Shown here: one piece after another, positions 36,314 to 44,215 of the stretch
How the letters are laid out: each line of letters opens with the position of its first letter
Position numbering within the stretch: position 1 is the first letter of the stretch
Source of the DNA: Chloroflexota bacterium
Lineage (GTDB): Bacteria; Chloroflexota; UBA11872; VXNJ01
Direction of reading: 5' to 3'
Assembly: GCA_030744875.1 (NCBI GenBank)
Contig: JASLPR010000089.1
Span: 1-46,115 of the forward strand
Length of the DNA: 46,115 nt
Made by a program: the position numbers and the translations under genes
The notes under the pieces: generated by a model
Told to the model about the DNA's origin: nothing
The model's database searches: none
Seen by the model: the letters and a program-made list of their open reading frames with translations, nothing else

Positions 36314-36730
36314 GAATGATTACTGCCGGTAGCCAGTTCGCAACTTTGACGCGTGGCCCGGCCTGCGTGCAGGTCGGCAGCCACAGGCTGTTTGGTTCTT
36401 CCAACGGATGCCGGGGGGCGACAGGGCAAACTCTCAGGACGGGCCGCAATCCACCCCTTAAAATGCCCGTTCTCAAGAAAAGTCCACGCGGCTTTCAGAC
36501 CCCTTCCGGGAACTTCCCGACCGGCCCGAAAATGACCCCTTGACAGGTGCAAATCGCCATGATTATCTGGATAGACGAGGGGTGTGACTCCCCGGTGACC
36601 GACCGGCCTAACCGGACCCGAGACGAAGAGACGGCGGCTTTGGCCGCGCAAGATTCTGCAACTGCAGCATGCTCACGTTTCGGGCACCGACGAGCAGTCG
36701 GCCGGTGCCGAGCCAGTCGGACCGGGCATA
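36314..36730. other. Gene-poor stretch with a strong -35 and a structured leader
   Basis: No ORF here has coding character. TTGACA (36540-36545) is a perfect -35; GATTAT or TTATCT at 36561-36568 could serve as -10. The stretch downstream (36575-36725) folds into a series of small perfect hairpins: GGGG/CCCC, CCGG/CCGG, GCGGC/GCCGC, CTGCA palindrome and GGCACC/GGTGCC. It may be a leader of the small membrane protein gene or an ncRNA. Between 36400 and 36460 the string AGGGCAAACTCTCAGGAC recalls parts of known riboswitches without matching one. Confidence 0.4.
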
Positions 36731-37045
36731 GTGAAGGAGTACTACTCCACCTTCCCGCTCATCGCCGGCATGCTGATGTTCGTCACCGGCGTCATCAACT
36801 ACCTGGACGCCTTTGCCGGGGCCGGGCTGGGTCTCTGGCGCAGCCTGGGCACCGGCTACGGCATGGCGATCATCGTGAAATTGGTGCTCGTCGAGACCCT
36901 CCAGGTGATGGCCGTCCTGCTGGGCCGCAGCGAGTCCATGCAGGCCGACGCCGAGACCTGGCTCACGATCCTGGCCGTTCTGGGCGTGATCGTCATGGTG
37001 ATTTCGACGGTCCTGCGCCGCGGCACGCTGGGGATGACGCGCTAG
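36731..37045 (+). CDS. Small integral membrane protein, 104 aa
   Basis: I do not recognise a family. Three hydrophobic helices are visible: about residues 8-30 (FPLIAGMLMFVTGVINYLDAF), 42-65 (AIIVKLVLVETLQVMAVLLG) and 78-97 (LTILAVLGVIVMVISTVL), with a basic C-terminus (LRRGTLGMTR). The start is probably GTG at 36731, but no clear ribosome site precedes it, so the true start is uncertain. It follows a long structured leader. Confidence 0.6.
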   Translation: MKEYYSTFPLIAGMLMFVTGVINYLDAFAGAGLGLWRSLGTGYGMAIIVKLVLVETLQVMAVLLGRSESMQADAETWLTILAVLGVIVMVISTVLRRGTLGMTR

Positions 37046-37165
37046 CCGAATTCCCTAGCGGGCACGCTCCGCCGAACCGAGATTTCCGGATCGCCGGCTC
37101 GGGATGTAGCTTTGGGAAGCAGAACGGGCGGGGGTGGGCCGTGAGCTTTACCAGAGGAGACCAGG

Positions 37166-37537
37166 ATGGATCGCGTCGTGCATTTCGAAATCAGCGCCGC
37201 CGAGCCGGAGGCGCTGGTTGGTTTCTATGAGAACGTCTTCGGCTGGAAGGTCAACAAGTGGGACGGCCCCGAGGACTACTGGCTCGCCTCCACCGGCGAG
37301 GAGGGCACCCCGGGCATCGACGGCGCCTTCATGCGTCCGGCCGATGGCACCCCGCGCACCGTGGTGACCGTCGAAGTGGAAGACCTTGACTCCACCGTCG
37401 CGAAGGCCAAGGAGAACGGCGGCCGGGTGGCGATGGAGAAGATGGCCGTGCCGATGATCGGCTGGGCGGCCTACCTGGTCGACCCGCAGGGCACCGTCGT
37501 CGGCCTGATGCAGCCGGACGAGAAGGCTGGCATGTGA
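37166..37537 (+). CDS. VOC family (glyoxalase-like) protein
   Basis: 123 aa, single vicinal-oxygen-chelate domain. The N-terminal VVHFEISAAEPEALVGFYENVFGW and C-terminal YLVDPQGTVVGLMQPD are typical of the glyoxalase/bleomycin resistance-type subgroup. ATG at 37166 follows GAGGAG. Function may be enzymatic or binding only. A decayed paralogue lies immediately downstream, so the pair arose by tandem duplication. Confidence 0.9.
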   Translation: MDRVVHFEISAAEPEALVGFYENVFGWKVNKWDGPEDYWLASTGEEGTPGIDGAFMRPADGTPRTVVTVEVEDLDSTVAKAKENGGRVAMEKMAVPMIGWAAYLVDPQGTVVGLMQPDEKAGM

Positions 37538-37614
37538 CCGGAGACGTCCGTCAAGACGGCGGCGCGGGCCGGCTATTTGCCGACTAGTCAAGCGGCGTGC
37601 GAGGAGACCTGGCG

Positions 37615-38016
37615 ATGGACAGCGTCGTTCATTTTGCGATCAGCGCGGAAGACCGGGAAGAGTTGACCGGGCTCTATGAAGATGTGTTCGGTTGGAACGT
37701 GCAGAAATGGGACGGGCCGGAGGATTAGTGGACCGCGGCGACCGGAGTGGAAGATACGCCGGGGATCGACGGGGCGTTCATGCTCCCGCCGGACGGGGCG
37801 GCGAAAGTGGTGATCACGGTGCAGGTGGAAGATCTGGGCGCGACGGTCGAGAAGGCGAAGGCGGAGGGTGGGGCGGTGGCGATGGCGATGGCGATGGCGA
37901 TGGCGATGGCGATGGCGAAGATACCGGTGCCGACGGTGGGCTGGGTTGCCTATGTGACCGATCCGCAGGGGACGGTCATGGGCCTGATGCAGCCGGATGA
38001 GAACGTGACTGGCTGA
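37615..38016 (+). pseudogene. VOC family paralogue interrupted by TAG
   Basis: Similar along its length to the gene at 37166: VVHFAISAEDREELTGLYEDVFGW, then KWDGPED, then TPGIDGAFM and YVTDPQGTVMGLMQPDE. After PED the paralogue has TAC (Tyr) but this copy has TAG (37726-37728). It also contains a six-fold GATGGC expansion coding Ala-Met repeats where the paralogue reads VAMEKMA. ATG at 37615 and a GAGGAG site remain. The best explanation is a recently inactivated duplicate. Confidence 0.85.
37881..37916 (+). repeat. Hexanucleotide repeat (GATGGC)6
   Basis: Six perfect copies inside the broken VOC paralogue, encoding alternating Met and Ala. The intact paralogue lacks the repeat, so it expanded after duplication, most likely by slipped-strand replication. 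Confidence 0.9.
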
Positions 38017-38058
38017 TGCAGTCCGGCGGCGAGACCCTGCCGGTCCGGGAGGGCAATC

Positions 38059-38389
38059 ATGGCGTATGACGAGACCCTGGGACAGCGCGTACGCGAGGTG
38101 GTCCTGGCGCGCACCGTAATGGAGGAGAAGGACATGTTCGGCGGGCTGAGCTTCATGGTGGGCGGCAACATGTCCTGCGGCGTCATCGGCGACGACCCTG
38201 GTGGTACGGGTCGGCAAGGACGCCCACGACCCGGCGCTGGAACGCCCGCACACCCGGGTGATGGATTTCACCGGCAAGCCGATGAAGGGTTGGGTCTACG
38301 TGGCCGCCGAAGGTGTGGAATCCGGCGCCGGGCTGGTCGAATGGGTCGAACTGGGTCTGGAATTCGCGAAGAGCATCCCGGCTAAGTAG
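38059..38389 (+). pseudogene. TfoX N-terminal domain protein, frameshifted
   Basis: The first frame gives MAYDETLGQRVREVV, KDMFGGLSFMVGGNMSCGV and stops being homologous at IGDD. The next frame continues with VVRVGKDAHDPALERPH, VMDFTGKPMKGWVYV and a normal C-terminus. The shift lies near 38195-38203, where GACGACCCTGG has one C more than GACGACCTGG would. TfoX_N proteins are small and of unclear function, distantly related to a competence regulator. The start (ATG at 38059, GGAGGG upstream) is intact. A homopolymer error could also explain it. Confidence 0.85.
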
Positions 38390-38504
38390 GGGTGGAGCGC
38401 TGGGATGGACCGGCCGCCGAAATGTTCTTGGGCTGCCGTGCCGGGTGTTCGTAGCCTCTCTGCGGGAGCAAACCGGCGCGGGAGTCGGCCCAAGGGGAGC
38501 ACCA

Positions 38505-38861
38505 ATGTCCTGGCCGTAAATCGCGTTACGAGCGGAAGGGCTGGCCGTCCTGGCCGCTAGTGTGTGGATGTTCGGTCGGCTCGACGGCGGGTGGGGGATG
38601 TTCGCCATCTTCATCCTCGCGCCGGACCTATCGGCGCTGGGCTACTTGGCCGGCCGGCGGGTCGGCGCGGCCTGCTACAACACGGTCCATGCCTAAGTCT
38701 GGCCGCTGGCGCTGGCGATCGTCGGACTCATCGGCGAATGGCCGGTGGCGGTGACGGCGGCTCTGATCTGGTCCGCGCACATCGGCGTGGATCGGTCGGT
38801 CGACTACGGATTCAAGTACGTCACCGAGGTCAAGAAGGACACCCACATCACGCGGGCCTAA
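38505..38861 (+). pseudogene. DUF4260 family membrane protein with two in-frame stops
   Basis: The frame from ATG 38505 (AAGGGGAG just upstream) encodes a DUF4260-like protein of about 118 residues: LRAEGLAVLAASVWMFGRLDGGW, ILAPDLSALGYLAGRRVGAACYN, then WPLALAIVG, IWSAHIGVDR and YGFKYVT. TAA occurs at codon 5 (38517-38519) and again at codon 64 (38694-38696), where family members commonly have an aromatic residue before the next helix. The family is a small membrane protein of unknown function. Two separate stops make error at both sites less likely than decay. Confidence 0.82.
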
Positions 38862-38867
38862 CGGCGG

Positions 38868-39143
38868 CTAGACGGTCGGTTCGGTCGGGGTCTCGTCGAT
38901 TGGCAAATCGCGGTCGCGATGGGCGGTGTACATGAAGTAGGCGGCGGCGGCGAGTACGCCGACAACCGCCAACAACGCGAACGGCAGCGCGATCAGGGTT
39001 GAGCTCTGCACGCCGCCGCCCAGCGGGTCGCCGATGTGCGCCAGCGCGGGGGAGGCGGTCGCGACTGCCAGCAAAACCGCGATGCCCGCCGCCGCCAGCG
39101 CCCTCCGCAAACTGCGCGTTCGGAACCACCCGCCGATCCTCAC
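38868..39143 (-). CDS. Small exported or membrane protein, 91 aa
   Basis: Family not recognised. A signal peptide (SLRRALAAAGIAVLLAVATASPALA, cleavage after ALA) is followed by a short extracytoplasmic part and a C-terminal membrane helix (ALPFALLAVVGVLAAAAYFMY) with a charged tail. The GTG start at 39143 overlaps the TGA of the MFS transporter gene (GTGA), so the two are translationally coupled. The protein may assist the transporter; this is inference from coupling alone. Confidence 0.7.
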   Translation of the reverse strand: MRIGGWFRTRSLRRALAAAGIAVLLAVATASPALAHIGDPLGGGVQSSTLIALPFALLAVVGVLAAAAYFMYTAHRDRDLPIDETPTEPTV

Positions 39144-40447
39144 GACGAGGCCGCCTTCGCAGACACCGGCCCCGCCGGGGAATCCGCCGTCGCGCCGGCT
39201 TCGGCATGCCGGAAATGCCGCAGGAACACCAGGTAGGCCAGCACCGTGAACACCGCCGCCACTACGAACGGGATCATCCATTCGACGCTGCGGGCCATCA
39301 CCCCGCCCATCACCAGCCCGGTTATGCCCATCGGAAACTCACTGGCCGAATGAGTCATGCCGGCGGTCGTGCCGCGCTCCTCGGGCCGAACCTGCTCCAT
39401 CGAAAACAGGCTGAAGATCGGCCCGCCCATGTCGTTGAAAATCGCCCGGAACACGAACGGCACGGCGGCGAGGAACACCGTTGGCGCCAGCGCCACCAGC
39501 AGCAGGAAGGGCACCGACAGAAGCTTCGTCAGCACGATCGTGCGCACCCGGCCCAGGTGCTCCACCAGGAACGGTGCCACCACCATTCCGGCCGCTGTCG
39601 CCAGCGAACTGATCGCGAAGATGTAGCCCACCTGCTCCTCGCCGATTTGAAACGTATCGAAGAAATAGATATTGAAGACCGGCACGATCGCGCCGATCCC
39701 CAGTGCGGCGATCGCCGAAACCGAACACAACTTCAGAATCGTCTTCAGGCTGGACAGGTTGTGCGCCCAGGCGGTGTACCAGGGGTACCGCGAATAGGCC
39801 TCCGACTCGATCCATTGCTCGCGGATCAGGTAGATCGGCAGCAGTCCGATCAGCAGCACCGGGATCGCCAGCACCAGCGCCATGCGCGCGTGCGCGGTCG
39901 TTACCAGGTCGGTCCCGCCCAGCAGCGCCAGCGCCGACGGCAGCACTCCGCCCAGCAGCGCGCCAAACGTCGCCGACGTCAGCCCGAACGTCGTCTGCGC
40001 GCTGAAGAGGTGGGTGCGGTCCTCGGGGCGGCAATTCTCGATCAGGAACGGCCCGCTGGTCACCGCGTGGAATGAGCTACCCAGCCCGGTCAGCCCGGCC
40101 AGGATCAGCAGCAGCGTCGGGTCCAGTGTGAACAGCTTGGCCAGGCTGGCGCCGACCGCCAGGATGCTGGCGAAGAGGAAGCTGGTCCGGCGGCCGAAGC
40201 GATCGCTGAACAGCCCTGCCGGGAAGGCCGCCAGGCCGTGGACCAGCCAATCGACGGCGATCAACGTGAAGATGAAATCGATCCCGAAAAGCGGCTCGCC
40301 ATCGACCTCGATGGTCAGCAGGTAGATGTTGAAAACCACGCCCCAGATGCCGAATCCGAGCGGGGCGATCAGGCTCCGCGCCAGCAGCAGGCGGGCGTTG
40401 GGGCTGAATCCGCGCAGGCGGTTGATGTAGGCGGTGAGGGCGGTCAC
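39140..40447 (-). CDS. MFS transporter
   Basis: 435 aa, twelve predicted membrane helices in two halves. The loop 2-3 motif is GLFSDRFGRRTSF, close to the MFS A motif. A central cytoplasmic loop contains EQWIESEAYSRYPWYTAW. A second motif copy (VEHLGRVRTI) starts the C half. Substrate is unknown. The start is GTG at 40447 with GGGGAG upstream; a TAGTTT -10-like box lies at 40481-40486. It forms an operon with the small membrane protein at 38868. Confidence 0.9.
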   Translation of the reverse strand: MTALTAYINRLRGFSPNARLLLARSLIAPLGFGIWGVVFNIYLLTIEVDGEPLFGIDFIFTLIAVDWLVHGLAAFPAGLFSDRFGRRTSFLFASILAVGASLAKLFTLDPTLLLILAGLTGLGSSFHAVTSGPFLIENCRPEDRTHLFSAQTTFGLTSATFGALLGGVLPSALALLGGTDLVTTAHARMALVLAIPVLLIGLLPIYLIREQWIESEAYSRYPWYTAWAHNLSSLKTILKLCSVSAIAALGIGAIVPVFNIYFFDTFQIGEEQVGYIFAISSLATAAGMVVAPFLVEHLGRVRTIVLTKLLSVPFLLLVALAPTVFLAAVPFVFRAIFNDMGGPIFSLFSMEQVRPEERGTTAGMTHSASEFPMGITGLVMGGVMARSVEWMIPFVVAAVFTVLAYLVFLRHFRHAEAGATADSPAGPVSAKAASS

Positions 40448-40539
40448 GGGCGGTTGCTCCCCGGCGATCCCGACTGGTTGAAACTAGACGACCGCGCCGC
40501 CGCTGTCGAGGCGAGCTAGGTGCTCACCGACCGCAACGA

Positions 40540-41274
40540 TCACGCTGGACCGGAGGTGAAGTCCATCGCCGTGTCCGGCAAAATCGGCAGTTCGCCCATG
40601 AAGCGAAAGAAGCGCCCGGTCGGGCCGTCGGCCGGTAGCGCCGCCAGCCAGAGCGCGGTCGGCACCGACTCCTCCGGCTCGTCGGTGCCCGCCGGGTTCA
40701 TGTCGCTGCGGATATAACCGGGGCTCATGGCGTTCACCAGCACGTCGGCAGCGCCCACCTCGCCGGCCAGCGCCACGGTGATCGCGTTCACCGCCGCCTT
40801 CGAGCTCGAATACGCCGACGAGCCCGGCTTGCACATGAACGCCGAGCCCGAGCCGATGTTCACGATCCGGCCGTAGCCCTTGTCGAGCATGTGCGGCAGG
40901 GCCGCGTGGCAGCAGGCGTAGAGACCGATCACGTTCACCGCGAAGACCCCGGCGAAGCGCTCCGGCGGGACGTCCACGGCGTTGCCCGGGGCGGTGCTCA
41001 CGCCGGCGTTGTTGCAGAGGATGTCCAGCCGGCCGTGCTCGGCGACGATCGTGTCGATCGTGCGCACCACCGCGGTGTGCTCGGTGACATCGAGTAAGTG
41101 GATGCTGCACGCACCGCCCTTCGCCCGAATCTGCTCCGCCACCGCTTCCAACCGCCCGGTGGCTCGCGCCGCTAGCGCCACGTGCGCCCCGGCTTCGGCG
41201 TACCCGGCGGCGATTGCCGCGCCGATCCCACGGCTGGCGCCGGTCACCAGCGCGACTTTGCCTTCTAGCTCCAT
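40540..41274 (-). CDS. Short-chain dehydrogenase/reductase
   Basis: Classical SDR, 244 aa. TGASRGIG binds the cofactor, then CNNAG, catalytic Ser in IGSGSAF and YSSSK for Tyr and Lys. The late MSPGYIRSDM segment is standard. The C-terminus (SGPA) departs from the usual VDGG ending. ATG at 41274. A TAGTAT hexamer on the minus strand at 41327-41332 may be its -10. Substrate unknown. Confidence 0.92.
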   Translation of the reverse strand: MELEGKVALVTGASRGIGAAIAAGYAEAGAHVALAARATGRLEAVAEQIRAKGGACSIHLLDVTEHTAVVRTIDTIVAEHGRLDILCNNAGVSTAPGNAVDVPPERFAGVFAVNVIGLYACCHAALPHMLDKGYGRIVNIGSGSAFMCKPGSSAYSSSKAAVNAITVALAGEVGAADVLVNAMSPGYIRSDMNPAGTDEPEESVPTALWLAALPADGPTGRFFRFMGELPILPDTAMDFTSGPA

Positions 41275-41372
41275 GGTTCGCCCCCTCTCGTCGGGGCCCG
41301 CGCCCCCGGTGCCGTAGTAGAGCCCGATACTAGTCGCTCGGCCGGCGGCGACGCCGGTCCCCGGCGGCCTCG

Positions 41373-41380
41373 TCTACACT
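41373..41380 (+). promoter_or_regulatory. Putative -10 box (TCTACACT) of the FAD oxidoreductase gene
   Basis: TCTACACTGT lies 65 bases before the ATG at 41446 and shares TACACTGT with the elements at 10513 and 19342. Confidence 0.35.
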
Positions 41381-41445
41381 GTCCGGGTGGGGGCGGCGAC
41401 AATTCTGCGATCGGCATGACGGCGGCCACCGGCGGGAGAACATCA

Positions 41446-42873
41446 ATGGAACACCAGGCGGGTTCGGGACAGGACACCATCCGCGAACCGGCGCGCGATA
41501 CCCCGGTCTTTAGAGATTGCGACGTGCTGGTGGTCGGCGGCGGTCCGGCCGGGGCGGCGGCGGCGGCTTCGGCGGCGCGCCTGGGCGCCGACACCATCCT
41601 GCTGGAGCGCTACGGCCACCTGGGCGGCATGGCCACTGGCGGATTCTGCCTGTGGATCGACCGCATGTCCGACTGGACCGGCCGGCAGGTCATCGGCGGC
41701 TTCGCCAACGACGTGCTGGATCGCATGCCGCCGGAGGCCCTGCTGGGACCCGAAAGCCAGGTCTGGGGCTCCGACGACCCGCAGCTGGTGGCGTACTGGA
41801 AGGAGCGCACCGCCGCCTTCAACGGCGTCGTCACCTGGTCGCCGACCATCGACGCCGAGATGCTCAAGATAGCCCACCAGGACGAGGTGCTGGCGCGCGG
41901 GGCGAGCCTGGTGCTGCACGGCTGGGCGGTGGCCACCGTCCAGGAAGGCAACGAAGTAAAGGGCATCGTTTTCGAGAGCAAGTCGGGACGCCAGGCCATC
42001 CTCGCGAAGGTCGTGATCGACACCACCGGCGACGGCGACATCTTCGCCCTGGCCGGCGCCCGTTGGGAGTCCGACATCGTCGAGGACGACATCCACCACC
42101 GCATGAACGTCGCCTTCCTGTGGAGCGGGGTCGACATGGACCGCTACCGCGAGTTCAAGGAGAGCGACCCGGACGGCTACCGCGAGGTCATGGAGCAGGC
42201 TCGCAAGGCCGGCCCCACGGCGCGTCCCGACCCGATGCCGCGCAACGACCAGGCGCTTTTCATGGGGCCGCGCTTCGCCGGCTACAGCTCGCTGAGCGTC
42301 GAAGACCTGACCGCGGTGGAGATCAAATCGCGCCGGGTGATGATGGACATGATCGCGTTCTACCGGGGCAACGTGCCCGGTTTCGCCGACGCCTACGTCT
42401 CCGGCACCGCGCCGCAGATGGGCACCCGCCACAGCCGCCGGCTAATCGGCGCGGCCACCATGACCGCCGACGACTGGAAGGCCGGCCGGGTCTTCGACGA
42501 CGAGATCGGGCTCTCCCCGCCGCCAACCCCGCGCCACCCCAACGTCTCCGTCCCCTACGGGACGCTGGTGCCGCAGGGCATCGAGAACCTGCTGGCGGCG
42601 GGACGGCTGCTGAGCTGCGATCCGGTCACCCACACCTTCATGCGCGAGGTGCCGAACTGCTGGCAGATGGGCCAGGCGGCCGGGGTCGCCGCCGCCCAGT
42701 CGATCGCCACCGGGGTGCGCGTGCAGGGCGTGGACATCGCCGCCCTCCAGCAGGAACTGGCGAAACAGGATGTTCCCATGCACTCGACCGTCGGGGACGC
42801 GGAGCCCTTCGTCGCGGCCGAGCCGATCTCCGCCGGCGCCGAGTCGACCAACTGGCAGGGGCGCTGGGAGTAG
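41446..42873 (+). CDS. FAD-dependent oxidoreductase (FAD_oxidored type)
   Basis: 475 aa. The dinucleotide motif VLVVGGGPAGAAAAASAARLG near residues 27-47 is followed by ERYGHLGGMATGG, a hallmark of this flavoprotein group. A second conserved stretch, VVIDTTGDGDIFALAGA, closes the FAD site, and the C-terminal region has GRLLSCDPVTHTFMREVPNCWQMGQAAGVAAA. Such enzymes oxidise or reduce diverse small molecules; the substrate is unknown. ATG at 41446 is chosen because GGGAG lies close upstream; an ATG 30 bases earlier lacks one. Confidence 0.9.
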   Translation: MEHQAGSGQDTIREPARDTPVFRDCDVLVVGGGPAGAAAAASAARLGADTILLERYGHLGGMATGGFCLWIDRMSDWTGRQVIGGFANDVLDRMPPEALLGPESQVWGSDDPQLVAYWKERTAAFNGVVTWSPTIDAEMLKIAHQDEVLARGASLVLHGWAVATVQEGNEVKGIVFESKSGRQAILAKVVIDTTGDGDIFALAGARWESDIVEDDIHHRMNVAFLWSGVDMDRYREFKESDPDGYREVMEQARKAGPTARPDPMPRNDQALFMGPRFAGYSSLSVEDLTAVEIKSRRVMMDMIAFYRGNVPGFADAYVSGTAPQMGTRHSRRLIGAATMTADDWKAGRVFDDEIGLSPPPTPRHPNVSVPYGTLVPQGIENLLAAGRLLSCDPVTHTFMREVPNCWQMGQAAGVAAAQSIATGVRVQGVDIAALQQELAKQDVPMHSTVGDAEPFVAAEPISAGAESTNWQGRWE

Positions 42874-42930
42874 GTCGCCCGCGGCCCGCCTGTAAACGCG
42901 CCCACGGCGTTGCCCGGCCAACCTCTTGCG

Positions 42931-43330
42931 CTAGTGCGTGGACTGCTTCCCGGTGAGCCGGTCGAACTCGATCTCCACCACCGCCACCCGTTCCCAGTCG
43001 CGCTCCGCGAAGACCGGCTTCCTCACCCAGCTGCGCCATGATGGCCTCCATGCAGGCGATCTTCTCGGTGCGATCTTCCAGAATCCGGGCCCGGCCGAAG
43101 CCGATGATGCTGGTGTAGTCGAAGCTCCAGTCGCAGGCCATCTCCCCGGTTATCAACTTGTGGTCTAGGTCGACCTCAAAGCACACCCGCGCGTCGGCGC
43201 GGATGGCATCGATCTTGCGGCCGTGTGGGAACGAGTGGAAGTAGGCCTTGCCGTCGCGATAGCCGAAGTTCAGCGGCACAACGTAGGGCTCGCCGTCGGC
43301 GATCCGGAAAATCTCGTGCAGTGGTTCCTC
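42931..43330 (-). pseudogene. PPOX/NimA-like flavin-binding protein, frameshifted and 5'-truncated
   Basis: The frame carries EPYVVPLNFGYRDGKAYFHS, GRKIDAIRADARVCFEVDLDH and SIIGFGRARILEDRTEK, typical of the pyridoxamine 5'-phosphate oxidase-like fold near nitroimidazole-resistance proteins. After MAQLGEE the homology changes frame (near 43015-43025) and continues as PVFAERDWERVAVVEIEFDRLTGK to TAG at 42931. The N-terminal strand with the usual VCRLAL-type segment is missing, and homology ends around 43330, where lower-GC DNA begins. So the gene has both a frameshift and a lost start. Confidence 0.8.
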
Positions 43331-43396
43331 CTGTTCGATGACAAGAGTGCGGATCTACGGAACAACCTGCCCGAACTGCTTGGAAGCACCGCGCAG

Positions 43397-43657
43397 ATGA
43401 CTCTTGGGGTTCTTCAGGACGCGTTGGATGTGGAGGAGTTGCTCCAGGTGTATCTGTCGCTCGTTTCGGACTCGCGGGCGATCGAGAGGGTTGTGAAGGC
43501 GGTACTGAAATACGGGTCGCTTCAAGCGGCCCTGCGAAAAGGTGGAGAACAGTTGGCGGAAGACCTGGCGATCGACACGCAGTTCACCGCAGTTGCACGG
43601 GTGCTCGGATACGTCCTCCTTGAGAAGCACGGCTTCGATCTGGAGGCGTTGATCTGA
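43397..43657 (+). CDS. Hypothetical protein, about 86 aa, possibly a fragment
   Basis: Family not recognised. From ATG 43397 the frame codes a mainly helical, acidic protein (LGVLQDALDVEELLQVYLSL, RVVKAVLKYGSLQAALRKGGEQL, LGYVLLEKHGFDLEALI). The open frame reaches further upstream with protein-like composition (FDDKSADLRNNLPELLG), which suggests that this is the C-terminal part of a longer gene cut at the junction near 43330. GC content is visibly below that of neighbours. No signal peptide or membrane helix. Confidence 0.45.
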   Translation: MTLGVLQDALDVEELLQVYLSLVSDSRAIERVVKAVLKYGSLQAALRKGGEQLAEDLAIDTQFTAVARVLGYVLLEKHGFDLEALI

Positions 43658-43757
43658 ACTGGCTGAGGACGCCTGACACCGCAATAGGCTGATTTCGAGA
43701 TATCGCCCCGCGAGGGAAGGGGCGGAAACCCATACCCTGGTAAGAATGGAGGACGTC

Positions 43758-44156
43758 ATGTTCTGGAAGATCGCAACGGGGGTTCTTGCGCTGGCTACGA
43801 TCGCGGGGATCGTCCTTGGCACGCGCTTCTTCATGGAGCGTGACGAGTTGGCGGAGAGAATGGATCTTCTTGAGCGGGCGGTAGAAGGGCAGGAGCGATT
43901 GAGCGGGCTGACTGACATCGGTCCCGGAGGTTTGACTGTGGTTGGCTTCCGAGCGGAATATGATTCTGATCGCAGCCCGCTTGAGCAAATCTGCGCAACG
44001 TATTCTCTGCAAGACGGTACCCAAGAGGCCTGCATCATCCACTGGAGATTGAGTGGCCCAGTGGAAGGGAACGCTCTGATTTGTGCGCAAAGGATGGAAC
44101 TGTTGAAGCCGCTGCTGGCCTGCCTTCGCTCACCGATCGTGACCATCACCGACTGA
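43758..44156 (+). CDS. Membrane-anchored hypothetical protein, 132 aa
   Basis: Family not recognised. An N-terminal membrane helix (KIATGVLALATIAGIVLGTRFF) is followed by a short coiled-coil-like stretch (RDELAERMDLLERAVEGQERL) and a small globular domain with several Cys residues. ATG at 43758 is favoured because GGAGG lies five bases upstream; an ATG 12 bases earlier overlaps it. It shares the lower-GC composition of the preceding ORF, so both may have arrived together. Confidence 0.65.
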   Translation: MFWKIATGVLALATIAGIVLGTRFFMERDELAERMDLLERAVEGQERLSGLTDIGPGGLTVVGFRAEYDSDRSPLEQICATYSLQDGTQEACIIHWRLSGPVEGNALICAQRMELLKPLLACLRSPIVTITD

Positions 44157-44215
44157 CCAATCGCCTATCGTTGTGACACTGGGAGAAGCCGTTACATAGA
44201 GAAAGCGGGTTGCGG

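Noticed and set aside
36415-36460. A glycine or c-di-GMP-I riboswitch
   Set aside because: Only short strings match (AGGGCAAAC, AAACTCTCAGGAC). The required stems around them do not form, and no fitting gene follows directly.
11769-38696. Stop-codon reassignment or pyrrolysine-type recoding of TAG
   Set aside because: Most intact genes in the window end at TAG just after their family's normal C-terminus, and the interruptions include TAA, TGA and frameshifts as well.
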